DNA of 64,000 nt, taken from NCBI GenBank assembly GCA_020137815.1, contig CM035357.1, positions 3,816,496 to 3,880,495 on the forward strand, in the 5' to 3' direction. Made by a program: the position numbers and the translations under genes. The notes under the pieces were generated by a model. It saw only the letters and a list, made by a program, of their open reading frames with translations. It was not told the origin of the DNA and did no database searches. The stretch comes from Hormiphora californensis. Its lineage: Eukaryota > Ctenophora > Tentaculata > Cydippida > Pleurobrachiidae. This document shows, in pieces, positions 50,644-62,925 of the stretch; within the stretch, counting starts at the first letter, position 1, and each line of letters starts with the position of its first letter.

Positions 50644-50985
50644 GATTAAGCTTTAGATAAAAATGCAATGAGTTATAGATTAAGGATGAGTGAGAGGAGA
50701 TTGAGCAAGCAAGAGAGGTCAGAGGGGTGGGGTAGGGACTCCCTACTAGGGAGGGGGTAAGAAAACGCAAAGCTGAACAGAATAAAGTAAAGTATATATT
50801 TTACATTAGACATGAGTGTTGAAAGCTCACACTTATATTCTAGAGTCTGTGCGATTGTGTCACAAAAACAGAACAGTGTCGCTCAAACAGAACAGTGTAA
50901 GAAGTCTCTTTCTGCTTCTCACAATCTCGATTGTATCTATCTTTTTCTTTTCGGATAGTGATAACCATAGTGAGTAGTTTATTTG

Positions 50986-51090
50986 AAAGATATCGGTTGC
51001 CGGGGTAACCAACTACATTTCAAAGATATCGGTTGCAGGGGTAACCAACTACATTTCAAAGATATCGGTTGCCAGGGTAACCACGGTTTT
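50986..51090. repeat. 36-bp tandem repeat, about three copies
   Basis: AAAGATATCGGTTGCCGGGG repeats every 36 bases at 50986, 51022 and 51058. The stop codon and last residues of the proline-rich gene fall in the copy nearest that gene. Confidence 0.9.
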
Positions 51091-54000
51091 TGGGCATCAT
51101 GTGACTCGGAGGTAGAGGGATCGGTGGCATTCCCGGAGGTGGCTGGGGTGGTGGAGGCAACATCCCTGATAATAATAAGTTGATTTAGCAACAAACTTTT
51201 AAACTCCAGAAAAATAATTACACGTAGGGGAATCAGTAGTTCAGTGGCCCAATAAAAAGGGAGAGTCTTAAATCTCAAATTTCTCCGGCACCTTAATTCC
51301 AATGGTTCTGAAAATCAAGATTTAAGACTCTCCCTTTTTATTGGGCCACGCGGTACCTGGTAGACGAGGGGAATGGGGCGGGTAGACAGCTCCAGGATAA
51401 GGGCTCAACATGGGGCTGTGGAGGGGCGAGGAGTGAGGCATCATGGGCATGGGGCCCGCAAACTGGCTCGGATGGGTCGGAGAAAGGAATGACATGGGGG
51501 GAGGATGGAAAGAGTTGTAAGGAGGTACTGATTTGGGACTGTTGGAGCCATAACTCTGAAATTGAGTAGATTAGTAGACTCATTCCAACTTATTAGGGAC
51601 ACATGAAAAATGTACGCGAGAGAAAAAAGGGAGGGCGGAGGCCCTGCTGTTCTCTGCCCTTTCCCAACAGATTTCCTAATTACTAAATCTGATCTACAAA
51701 TCCCAGAGATTATTAATGGCTTACCATAGCGGCAGCTGAGGAGGCCGAGACGGGCGATGCCAACACTTTCTTCGTTGATTTAGGGGGAGGTGGTGGAGGT
51801 GGTGGTGGGGGAGGAGTGGTCCTTTTTTCATGTTGGGGCGGTTTTACTTGGTCTGGTTTATAAACTGTGACCAACTCCGGGGAGGGTGATTGTATGTCTG
51901 GGGATCTTCCTCTCTTTCTTGTCTTACCATCCTGCGTGGTGAAAAGGACGATTATAATCTTGGGAAATTTCGGATATATTTCCGAATTGAAACCCAGATG
52001 AAGATTTACCTAAAATTTTGGGACAAAAAACCTTGGAGAACTTTAGATCTACCTCTTGATTTAAACTAATTAACTACTTTACCTCTTCGCGTGTTGCATC
52101 TGAGAGACTTCCTCCGTAACTAAGGGACAGTGCAGCAAGAAGGTCCGATGAGGAGGTTGGGGTTGGGGCAGCAGGTTCTTGGGGAGGTTTAGCGCCACTT
52201 GGACCACCTATAAAATCATCAAACTAGAGAGACTGCAGGTGTCGTGCATAATACAATCATAGGTTATAAATCTATTTTATTTGGTCAGATAACAAACTAA
52301 CGATAGACCAAAAAACCAACGTTTTGTGTATTTTTAAAACTAAAGATATGCACAGAGATGAGATAAAATTCTTACCAGTTACCGCTGCCGCTGCACCACC
52401 AGTACTAGCAGCATTTCCACCTGCTGCTGCCGCTGCTGCTGCGTTCCCCTCTATACTACTGCAGGTGTTACCAAATAGGGCCGACTGGAAGGCGAACTCG
52501 AGAAGACTGCTCCCCGAAGTGTCTGCTTTTTTGTCACCCCCTTTATCATGTGGACTCTGAAGGAGAGGGGTTCAGTACATCCAGCATTTGTAGCAATTAT
52601 TTTCAAAAATTGAAGCAAATATTTTTTAATGATTTACCTTAGGAATCTTCTTAGGAACACTCGCAGTTTGGGAAGTTGGCCATGACATAACTTTGGAGTG
52701 AATTTCAGCTTTGCTAATCTTAATCACCGGCGGCAGGTCCGAATCCGAATCCCTACTGTTTTGTCGCTGGTGACATAGCAGTGTTGGTGCCTCTGCCGGT
52801 CTTGGTGGCTCTGTATTACGGCTAGTAGTCTCACTTGATCTTCGTTGTTTTGGCTCCAAAACTGGGCTGGTCTCACTTTTTTTCGGTGCTGCTGGTTTAA
52901 CCTCAGTAGCAACAGCTGGTGGATGGAACCTGGAGGTTCAGCTTTTTTAACCTCCGGTTGTTTCTTGTCATCTAAATTATCCAGTTAGAGGATGACCCTG
53001 GTCCCGACAACTGGATCAGAAATTCTTCTAGATGAAGATGATCCCTGATCACCTCCACTCTCCTGACTCCACCGCCGCTCAAACCGGATTAAAGGGAGGT
53101 CCTGTGGGGTATCCAGGTTTTGGTTTTGTAGGCAGCTACAACTGGAGGTGGATCAGATTTCAGTGAAGCTAGGCTCAGAAGTTTTCAGCCACTGGCATGT
53201 TCAGTTTTCGTAAGTTCACTTTTCACCGGCTCGGTTGGGTGATCAACAGCCATGGAGGACATTTCACGCATCCTAGCTTTGCTCAGAGTGTGTTCGAATG
53301 TCTTGGTGAAGTAGTCCATCCTTTCTTCCCGGGTGGCCGGATAGGACGGTCTAGATGGTCTCTCCCAGGGTCGTGGGAAAGTGGAGTGGATGGAGTCGTA
53401 GTCGCAGAGGGCTGTAAAAGAATATCAGAATTAGGAGAAGATCCGTATCAAACTGATAATTACATGCACATTTATAACACCCACTTATATCTGGATTGGG
53501 TGTGTTATAACGGAAGCTCTGGAGTTAATGATAAACCGGGACATACATGGGGATCTTTCATCAACACTCAGCCTCTCTGGCCGCCTTAATCAAGTCAAGT
53601 AAGTCACTTCTAAGCAAAACAATCTGTTATGCTAGGCCACCATTGCGCTTGCTAGCGCAGTGACTAACCGGACTCATTTCAGATGGTTTCCTTGGGGTAA
53701 GTGGCTCCATTCCAAAGGGAGGTCCCGGATAGTAGGGTGAGGGGGTGGTCGTCAGAAGAAGGGGTTGTTCTCCCTCTGTTGGCTCCTCCTCCTCTGCAGT
53801 AGGGAGGAGAGATTTCAGCTGTTCAAATAGCTTGTGTTTCTCCTCACTCTGAAATTTTATTAATTAGTTTGAGTGTTTTAAATGTTGTATTTGTGTTTTA
53901 AATTTACTATTTGTTTTGTTCAAACGTTTTTTATTTCCCCGTGTGGGCGCGGTGAAACAGGGTCAAGCAAGGCAATCAAGGAATTAATACTCATGATAAT

Positions 54001-54435
54001 AAACTCCTGTAACAGGTTCTTACAAGGCTCTGTCGTTTCTTTTTCAGCTCCAACAAGCTCTCCTCAGAGATCTCCACCCCCACCAGATCCGGATCGACCT
54101 GATTGTGATCGTGCAGCCACTTGTACTTTCTGTTCTGTATTGCATCTTTCTTCTCATACACTGCCCTGGAGAAAGGGAGAGATTGGGTTGGTATGTGCCA
54201 GTACCAAAAATGAAACCAACCCCAAAGATCTTAGGAATTGGTTTCATTTTCGGTTCATACTCTTTATGAACAACAAGCCATGATTTTCAGATTTTGGTGA
54301 GTTGACCGATAATTCCATCACCGACTGATTTCTCTTTCCATACCTTTTACGAGTGATGTAGAGGGCGAGGGCATGCTTTTGCACGTCCGTTAAGGGTGGG
54401 GGCGCCGGGAACACCACCCGACTTGGTACCACCAT
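51056..54435 (-). CDS. Proline/serine-rich protein, nuclear-like, with frame breaks
   Basis: Exons: 54435-54344, 54165-54024, 53848-about 53674, about 53411-52638, 52556-52376, 52207-52083, 51931-51725, 51555-51357, 51165-51056 (TGA). The N-terminus is helical and charged (MVVPSRVVFPAPPPLTDVQK, KDAIQNRKYKWLHDHNQVDP, EEKHKLFEQLKSLLP); then SIHSTFPRPWERPSRPSYPA; then low-complexity Lys/Glu/Pro, poly-Ala, a run of prolines (TTPPPPPPPPPP), KTRKRGRSPDIQSPSPEL with an NLS-like cluster, and a Pro-Met tail (GMPPIPLPPSHMMPK). Inside the fourth exon the coding signal changes frame several times between 52920 and 53190. The rest is intact. I do not recognise the family; a transcription or chromatin cofactor is a guess from composition. 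Confidence 0.6.
51245..51348. mobile_element. 104-bp palindromic element in a proline-rich-gene intron
   Basis: TGGCCCAATAAAAAGGGAGA at the left and its inverse TCTCCCTTTTTATTGGGCCA at the right, arms of about 31 bases. It ends nine bases before the donor of the next exon (minus strand). Confidence 0.85.
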
Positions 54436-54447
54436 GCCACAATTCAA

Positions 54448-55675
54448 GCTATTAGTACTAAATGGTGATGGGGGTTGAGCTGGGGTTGTTTATGAATATA
54501 TAATAGGTTAACATTGCAGTCTCCTGTATCAGGGGACATGGAGGCCCGTAGGGCCGACCGCCGAGCTGAGGGCGTAGGCCGTAGCGTACAATCCTGCTAC
54601 AGGTTGCTATTTAATTCTCTTAAGTCTCCTAGCTGTCACCTGGAGGCATATGAAACTTTTAGGGATCGTTAATGATAGCGTGTGACGTGTGGTGCACATG
54701 AATTCGTGTGTTCGTATAGCGTTGGCTATCAATACGGACACCGTAAATTATTGTTAACGTGTGGTATGCACGTGAAAATTGATAAATTTCGCATGCGCGG
54801 TCATTTGGGGGTGACAACTTCAAAAAATCCGACTTTAATATGAAATGCATATATTACATTTACATAGAATTGCTATGTTTTGCACGCAAGCAGTTCACAT
54901 TTTATTAGAATTGCACTTTTTTTTGGCTACAGGAACCTCGAGCATTGCGGGGGTATGGATATTATTCATTGGCATATGCTACAAACCCCATTTTTTGGGC
55001 CAGACGCAAGCGGACGACGGGAAAGGGCAGCCCGCAACACTTTTCAAAATCGTTTGTCAATTTAAAAAAAAGTGCCCAAACTTTATAAAAGTTTAAAAAC
55101 TGTCAATGCGGCGCAAGATTGATTTTTACCGCGCGTTACATTTCATATGTAACGCGCGCTTTTATTATTACTTTAAAGCGACTCGAGTTTCACATTTAAT
55201 TTTTTTTAAAACTCGAACTCTTATCTCAGATTTAAAAAAAAATTAACGCAAAATCTTCCTGCGTGCCCCCTGGCCCCCGATCAGATAGAGACTTCAGATT
55301 TTGAATTCAGGAACTAGGAAGAGCGTGTCGAGTTCTTCCTTAGTCTCCAGGTATCTTACCGGATCTCAGATATATAATTTGTGACAAATCGAGGGTTGGC
55401 GGCCGGCGGGCAATGGGCAATCAAAAACCCCGACTTTACATGAAAGTGGCACAACTAGTAGATCCAAGTGTGCGAGTGGGAATCAATAACGGGTTCTCAT
55501 GAGTTCTTGGGTGAAAGGGTCCATCGCGACATTCTCGCCTATGATAAGTCATAAATTTTTGACCCCCCCCCCTTATGATGATTTCACTTTTTAGTGACGT
55601 ACTGCCTTACTAAATAATAACCCCCCCCCTTGTTATAGCTGTTTGATGTATTAGGACTTAGGTAAATCTGCAACC
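54448..55675. other. Intergenic between divergent genes
   Basis: Holds the presumed promoters of the proline-rich gene (minus) and the laminin gene (plus). Two short C-runs with TATGATG/ATAATAA lie at 55560-55630. Nothing coding is supported. Confidence 0.4.
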
Positions 55676-58175
55676 ATGCTGGCTCTTATCCAGCTCCTTC
55701 TGGTGACCACTGTACTGAGCCAAGGTAAAACCATCACCTTTCTAACCCTCCTTCACATTTGTAAAAGAGGGCACGGGGATCAAGGGTCGAATAATGCAAC
55801 ACCACACTATTTGTTATTTTTATTGGAGGGCAATATTGCAGATTTAATAAATAAATTGTTAACGGGATTGTTTTCAGATTGGACTGAAGTCGATAGAACA
55901 TCACAGTTCAGGACAGATTTCGAAGAATATGATCTGCAGATCAGCTCCACATCACCCCTCAACTCCGTGGATTTGATATCCATCGGTTTTGGTGGGAACA
56001 GCAAGATTGAGATCATTCTATCAAGTCCTGCTGCATATAAGATATCACCCTGCTCCAATAGATTCTATGCCTTTCCCGTGTCTGTGTCAGCCGAGGATGG
56101 GAGGGTTTGGCAGATTAGGTTTGATGGTGCGGGCATTACATTCTCGTGTAATGATGTCCAGTTACTGCAATATGACGTGCCTGATAAATGCGAGGATTCA
56201 TTTACTAACCCCTTGAAGACTGTGTCATTCAAAGATAAGGATACCGCATCAAACAGCTTTAGACTCGTCTCAAGGAGTAAGTTAAAGAAAGAAAGGAGTA
56301 TTAGTAATATTATAATGAGTACCTCGATAGAACCATATGTTGATCGATATATCTATTGGCCCTCTGATCCCCAAGAAGTTCCCTGAAAAGCTCGTTATCC
56401 CGAGGGTTAACCAACTTGAAACTCCAATTGCGCAGGTTTATTTGTTATATACTTGTAAACTTGTAGGTGGAGAGGATGAAGTAGATTCGACATGTGATGA
56501 TAGTAGCTGTTATCCAAGATGGGGTAACCTGCTAAAGGGTCGAACTGTCCACGCAAACTCAACCTGCGGAACAAACACTGGACCAGAGGTATGTTATTAT
56601 CAGGAAACCACCGAACCCGGATTTTTCCACTGGTCGCTTTTTGATTATTATATTGCTCTCTGCTAACTAGTCCCACCTATAATAAAGATCCCGAAGGCTA
56701 AAACGAGTTAGCCCCCCCCCCCCCCCAGAACTAATAATCCATGCCCAATGACTCCCCCCCCCCCAGAACTAATACTCCATGCCCAATGACTCACCCCACT
56801 CCCCCCAGAACTAATACTCCATGCCCAATGCCCCCCCCCCCCCCCCCCCCAGAACTAATACCATGCCCAATGACCCCCCCCCCCCCAGAACTAATCTCCC
56901 TCTCCCAATGACCCCCAGGAGTATTGTCTCGTTTCCAACAAAGACGATGATCTTGTTTGTGGGGTTTGTGATTCCCGCGATGCCACCCTTGCTCACCCAC
57001 CCGAGTATGTCAAAGACAGTCGGATTAAGGGGAAAACCACTTGGTGGAAGGCTGAGAATGGTAAGAAATCAAAAATCAAGTTATTTTCCATCAGTTGTTC
57101 CTTTCAATCCTCAAAAATTAGGTTCATATCATCAGCTATGATTCCAGGGACCTAATTTTTTAGCCTTGGTCATACATTCTTTCCCTCTCTTACATTCTTC
57201 CAACCTCAATAATAATTGTTACTCTGTTTCACACACAGCGGTTTCATGCTTACTAAGCCACCACTGTAGAGCCCACTACCTACACAAAGAGAGATGTGTT
57301 GACCTCCTAGGACTTAGGTCACACATAATATGCAGACCATACTTATATGATTCCTTTAAACATCATCAAACCCCCCACCATTATCCCCCAATTATTTCAT
57401 CTCGATCTTCTCCTAACCCCCCCCCCCAACTTCCCTGCAGGTGTGAATGAGGTGACTCTGCAGCTGGATCTCGAAGCAACATTCCAGTTTACCCATTTGA
57501 TCATGGTGTTCTACTCTTTCCGACCAGCTGCAATGATCATTGAACGGAGTACGGACCATGGAAAATCATGGCAGGTATAATATGGCGGAGCTATTGAATC
57601 GGTGCTAAATTCGAAATCTTTTCAGTGGAATATAATTATTATAGTTGTTGATCTCACTGTATCTAGGTGTACCAATACTTTGCCTACGATTGCGAGGGCG
57701 TCTTTGGAATGCGGGAGCGTGAGTTAGGGGAGGAGGACGAGTACGGTATTAGGAGGCACCCAGATGAGGATGTAATCTGTACCAGCAAGTATAGTTACCT
57801 GGAGCCAGCACAGGGAGGGGAGATCATCTACAAGGTATACAGTTAGACAAACAAACAAATAAGGTACAGTAATTGTCTTAAACAAACAAACTGACAACTA
57901 TAAGTTACTATACTAACAGACCAACAAACAGTGCTTACTTGGCACACCAAGTTTCAACAGAACATTTTGTTTTGCCTTGCTTTCTTTACCCCGATAAACT
58001 ACGATAGACTACGAACTGAGTCAGTCAGTTTACTTTACTCGATTCTTTGTACAAGCAGCTTCCTGGGTTGCTTTTTCTGCAGACAGACAGGCCCTTTGGA
58101 ATGTGTGTAGGGGGGGGGCAGGAAGAAGACAGATCTTTAAATGTCAACTGAACTACATCCTTCTAATTAATCTTG

Positions 58176-58206
<31 letters not shown>

Positions 58207-58801
58207 CCCCTCTCTCTCTCCCTCTCGCCCCTTCTCTCACACTCACAAGTTCGGCTTTTCAGGTTTCTCTCACCGCCGCTTTCTTTAGTACACCCACCCT
58301 TGCACACACCGCTAATTGAGTCAATTGTACAACCCACACACACACTATAATACACAAGTTTCTAAATTGGCTACAAAGTTACATAATCCGTCGACCGTTG
58401 TGTATAAAGTATCAATAAGAGACACACCTTTCCTGTGACTCAAACTTCATGGCAACTCCCAGCCTGCGAGCTGCCATGAAGTGGGCCAAGCACATACTGG
58501 GAAAAAGAGTAGGCCACATTCCAGGACATTAATCCGGAGACATCTTTATCTGGAGAGTTGAGACATATTTTATATTCCTCTCCTGGCTCTGCTATTGTCA
58601 AGTTACTTTGATAGGGATGGGTGCAGTGGAATTATGAGACATTCGGGATAATTCGGTTACAAGGGGCTAGGCTACCCTCGCCTGGAGCTGCTGCAAACGT
58701 GTAGATATGTACAGCTATTCTCTTTCCCTTCAAAAGAGGGGGTTCTCTCTCTCTTTCTGTCGCCCTCTCTCTAGCTCTCTGTCTCTGTCTGTCTCTCTCT
58801 G

Positions 58802-58873
<72 letters not shown>

Positions 58874-60217
58874 TCTATATGGAGACCTGATCGCATTTAC
58901 ACCGGACGCCCAGTTGGAGCTGCAGTAATGGAGGGCGGGGAACATATTATCTATCGCTAAGTGGATATGATCTAGTCAACGTAGCATTTTATTCCAAGAT
59001 TTCTAATTCTGAACATATTTTCTGCAGCTCCAAGAATCGCGGAATGTAACTTCTTAAACTGAGCTTACAGGGGGATAATGTGGGGGGGGGGGGGGGTAAA
59101 CAAACAACCAGAGTGACAGACAAATTACCTTCCTCGATCACCTCAAGCCACTCTACTAGGCACTCTCTATCTCACTCTCTCGATCTTTCTACCTCAATCT
59201 AATTCTCACTTCGCATGCATAATACTTACCTAAACCTACTTTAGGACAAAATTATTCACAGAATTCACACTAATTTTACCCCAGGTGATCCGAGGAAGAC
59301 CAACAACGGACACCAACAGAGCATCGCTTAGGAATCTTCTTCTTCTGACCAACCTGAGAGTCCGATTTGTGAAGCTCCACATGTTAGGAGATGAGATCTT
59401 GGATCCTAACGATCCTGAAACCAAGAAAAAGTAAGTTTGGATCTACTAAAATAAAGAAAAGGTACAACAGTTCAAATATAATATCGGTTTTTTATTAGGT
59501 GATATCAGTAACAACTCAGATCTTGTGTGTTAACCAACCCCTAAACTGTAGGTATTTCTACGCCGTTGAAGATTGGGTTGTTAGGGGAAGCTGTTTCTGT
59601 AACGGACACGCTGAAACCTGTTCACCATTGGATGGTAGGTACACAAACTCTAGTCATTGACAATTTGCTAGACTAGCAAAACTGGGGCGATCGTACCGAT
59701 CGCAAATCGAGGGGTCTGTTTTTCTCTCTGCCTGTCTGCTATATGCTATGTGATGTGATCCCTCTCTTTTTCTCTCTTTCTCTCCCTTTTATACATGTGA
59801 TGTGACCCCTCAAGTCGCAAGCAGTTCTCAACACGTGTGATACGTGATACCTACGAATCACGTCGTCACACTGACGGATCATGTCGTCACGCTGACGGAT
59901 CACGTCGTCACATTGACGGATCACGTCGTCACATTGACGATAGGGTGTCACATTTCCATGCAAATTTGCATTAGATATAGTTAGATACAGTATTGGGGGG
60001 GGGGGGGTCCAGCCCAAAAAAGGCTAACGGTACCCTGATTTTGGCCGATGGCTTAGCTATTTTAGGGCTGGACCCCCCTCCCCCAGTATTTGTACTGAAG
60101 TGATCTGATGGGTCCTCTTTTAAAATGAAGCTGCAACCCAGTCGCCCACACAGCTCGAGAGCTCTGAGACCAATGCTTTTTGGTGTATGTTCGCGGTCCA
60201 TGGGATATAATACCCTC

Positions 60218-60279
<62 letters not shown>

Positions 60280-60802
60280 ATACTATTTCTATCTCTTCCT
60301 CTCCTGAATTCCAAGTATTCCACTTCCTAAGCCTTGGAAAGCTGCAATCCTTTGCAGCGCTCTCTGCTGCTGAGATAATTATGCTACCCTCATCGATTCT
60401 GCAGTAGATAAATACTACCCCTAAATGATACACATATCCCTCATTCAATATTCCTACGAAACTTTGGCATGAATAAATTTTACCAATGACGAAATTATTA
60501 TAGATGAAAATCAATTTCCCTCTTCAAGAATTGGTAACACATTCTCAAACAAAATTAGCTAAAAAATTCTTCTTGATTTGCAAGGGATTCCTGCTGCTCG
60601 ACAATAAAATCTTGTATTACTTTGTTAAAAATTCTTCACAATATTCCAGGAATTGGGAACACCTGGGACGCAATGATATTTGGACAGTGCGAGTGTCAGC
60701 ACAACACAGAGGGTGTCAACTGTGAGAAATGTAAGGAGTTCCACCACGCGTCACCGTGGCAACCTGGTGACCCAAACACCAACGAGGCTCACCCTTGTCG
60801 AC
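55676..60802 (+). CDS. LAMB1: Laminin beta chain, N-terminal 465 residues (9 exons), with an extra N-terminal domain
   Basis: Basement-membrane laminin subunit. Exons: 55676-55724, 55878-56276, 56467-56588, 56919-57060, 57441-57574, 57667-57834, 59285-59430, 59552-59634, 60650-60802, with consistent phases. A signal peptide ([16 protein letters not shown]) comes first. Exon 2 encodes 133 residues I cannot place ([40 protein letters not shown]). Then the laminin N-terminal domain: [114 protein letters not shown]. It is followed by the first LE module ([31 protein letters not shown]). These blocks match beta chains best. The remaining exons were not found before a convergent gene, so the gene is truncated, fragmented by misassembly or has an unusually short form. 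Confidence 0.85.
56705..56918 (+). repeat. Tandem repeats carrying serial splice-acceptor copies
   Basis: About five imperfect units of C-run + AGAACTAATACTCCATGCCC + AATGACT, each containing a poly-C tract followed by CAG. The last, ACCCCCAG, is the acceptor of laminin exon 4. The earlier units provide near-identical decoy acceptors. Confidence 0.85.
57840..59284. other. Laminin intron with microsatellites
   Basis: Contains (TC)n tracts at about 58177-58215 and 58795-58870, a G-run at 59082-59096 and no exon I can support. Confidence 0.6.
59997..60085. mobile_element. Miniature GGGGTCCAGCCC element
   Basis: GGGGGTCCAGCCCAAAAAAG, GGTACCCTGATTTTGGCC and TTTTAGGGCTGGACCCCCC reproduce the ends of the element at 45509-46112 with nearly all of the interior missing. 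Confidence 0.8.
60222..60275. repeat. (TC)n microsatellite
   Basis: Pure TC tract in the laminin intron before exon 9. Confidence 0.95.
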
Positions 60803-60880
60803 GTAAGTATAATACATTGGTGCCCCCCCCCTGGTGACCCCAACACCAATGAGGCTCACCCATGTCGACGTAAGTATAAT
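60763..60880 (+). repeat. Duplicated exon end plus donor in the laminin gene
   Basis: Copy 1 (60763-60813) covers the end of laminin exon 9 and the donor GTAAGT. Copy 2 (60830-60880) repeats the same 51 bases with a few substitutions after a short C-run. Both donors are perfect GTAAGTATAAT. Confidence 0.9.
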
Positions 60881-61387
60881 TCTGGTGTCTTCGGTGTCTT
60901 CCCGCGATAACTAAAGTATGACTGAATAACTGAAAACAGAAATTTGGCCACTCTGTCCCCCAAGGCTGCCATTGAAAGTGTGAGCGAGATTGAGAAGATT
61001 TCGAGTTGTTTATTTTCCAATATTTCTAGTTTTCGGTGACGTCTGGGGGTTTGTTTGTTTGTAAGTTAGGACGTCATAGTAACTTGAGATAATTACGGGA
61101 GATAAGGAGAGAGAGACTGGATGGTGCGGGTTGTAGACAGTCAAGTAGAGCCATTACCTCCGCCTTCTACCCCTCCCATTTTCCTCTAACTTCCATCCTC
61201 TTTCTCTCTCTATATATTATATTTCCCTCTCCTTTCCTCTCGCTCTATCTCCCACCGGCCACCCTCTCTTATTTTCTCCTTCCTTTCATATCTAAGAGGA
61301 ACTTTCCAGGTGTCCGGGGCCCGTGCAGAAAATATGCAGAAAATGCACGGCAGCTTTCCGTCATGATATTTCCATGTCTCCCCCTCC

Positions 61388-61426
<39 letters not shown>

Positions 61427-61961
61427 CCTCTCTCTCTCTCCTTCTCCCTATCTCTTTACCTCCCTATTCTTCTCTCTTTCCTTCTCCCTATCTCTCTCTC
61501 TCTCTCTGTCTCTCCCTCCCTATTATTCTCTCTCTCTCTCTCTCCCTCTCTCCCTCCCTATTATTCTCTCTCTCCCTCCCTATTCTTCTCTCTCTCCTTC
61601 TCCCTCTACCTCTCTCTCCCTCTCTCTCCTTCTTCCTCTAGCTCTCTTGATAGGAGACGGGAGTTAGAAAAGGAGAAATAACATGTTACGAAGCGAATAA
61701 ACATCAATGTAATATTTAATCACACAATGAATGTAAATAGGCTGGGAAAGGAATTTCCTCAGACGAAAAGTCTTGATGTACCGAACCCTCGGACACTCAT
61801 CGTCATTTTGAAATAAAATGACGGTGTGAGCCACACAAGAAAGGTCCCTGACTCGAAGTCTGATATCTATTTGATTGTGCTCAAATCAAAAAAGACGGGA
61901 GCAGCTATCGCTAAGAATTTATATACAAGGAGATCATATGGCAAAAACAAGGATATAATGA
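60881..61961. other. Interval between laminin fragment and K+ channel, (TC)n-rich
   Basis: A pyrimidine microsatellite with CCCTATTATTCTCTCT units fills 61378-61640. I searched the plus strand for laminin LE-module exons (Cys-rich, CNCNxxG) and saw none. Confidence 0.5.
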
Positions 61962-62834
61962 TCAAATTGCGGATGAAACTCGTCTCTTCACCTTGTCCCC
62001 ACTATCACTATACACACTGTTGCTGCTGCCAGCGTTATAATTGTAGCACATCATGGGGGTGGGACCGTGATCCTCATCTAGCGCCTCGCTCGAGGGAAAT
62101 ATTCTCGATAAATCAGAGATAGATAAACATATCCTGCTATTGCTCTTCCTCCGTTCCTTCTCGTTATTATACCGGGACATACCCCCACTCGCTCCCATCC
62201 CATACCCCTCACTAACAATATCCCCCCAACTCATATCAGCACGCTCGCTGGGGTCCATGGTACAATAATCGGTTGTCAGGGAGAGACGAGATGCAGTTAG
62301 TGTGTTTTGCTGGTGTTTGGAAAGGGTGCTGCTATAAGTTCGGTGGTTGTTGTTAGGTGTGGTTGCTGTTTGGGAATCGTTATCGTTTGAGTCGTCGTCC
62401 GAGTCCAGGAAACGTGCCCTTTCTCCAGTGATTATCTTGTCTCGGACCTGCAGCAGTGGTGTGGGGAGAGTTCGGTGAAGGTATAATGCCTGTATAAGTA
62501 AAGGGTCGGGGTGTGGAGAGTTCGAGAATCTGGATGAGGGATGAGGGATGATGGTTCAATAGCATTGATTAGCCCTCTTCAAGAGGGTTAGAACTAAATT
62601 ATGGTTTGGATGAGGGGGTAGTTTAGATGGATGGAGGATTTGGATGAGGGTTTAATAGCATAATCATTGATAAGGGGGATTCAGAGGGTTCAGTATATCA
62701 ATATACCTCGCTATTCTCCCGCCGTAGTTTTATCTCCCTGTAATACCCATCAAACTTGCTCATAATAAGGGGCATGGGTATAGCGATGAGTGGCAGTCCC
62801 AGAAGAGCCAGTGCCGCTCCTATCGATTTACCCC
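61962..62834 (-). CDS. Voltage-gated K+ channel (Kv-like), last two exons
   Basis: Exon 62834-62707 encodes the distal S6 helix and the start of the cytoplasmic tail: GGKSIGAALALLGLPLIAIP + MPLIMSKFDGYYREIKLRRE. LPLIAIPMPLI replaces the Kv S6 PVP hinge (typical ALPVPVI) and the K-IG opening matches the residues just after the selectivity filter. Exon 62447-61962 encodes an Asn/Ser/Asp-rich cytoplasmic tail of 161 residues (FLDSDDDSNDNDSQTATTPN, MSRYNNEKERRKSNSRICLS) ending VKRRVSSAI, stop TGA. The join is in phase and GT-AG. The voltage sensor, pore and T1 domain lie outside the window. The RRKS and KRRVSS sites are plausible phosphorylation motifs. The Kv subfamily cannot be told from this piece. 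Confidence 0.8.
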
Positions 62835-62925
62835 CTGGAAAGAGAGGGAGAGAGGGAAAGTGAGGCTTGAAAAGATTCCAGTAACAATTACTATGCAAAT
62901 TAGACCCAGTTTTAGGGCCGTTTAA

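Noticed and set aside
55676-56386. Single continuous 236-residue protein
   Set aside because: The stretch between 55725 and 55877 is an open intron; removing it gives a clean signal-peptide junction in phase with laminin exons.
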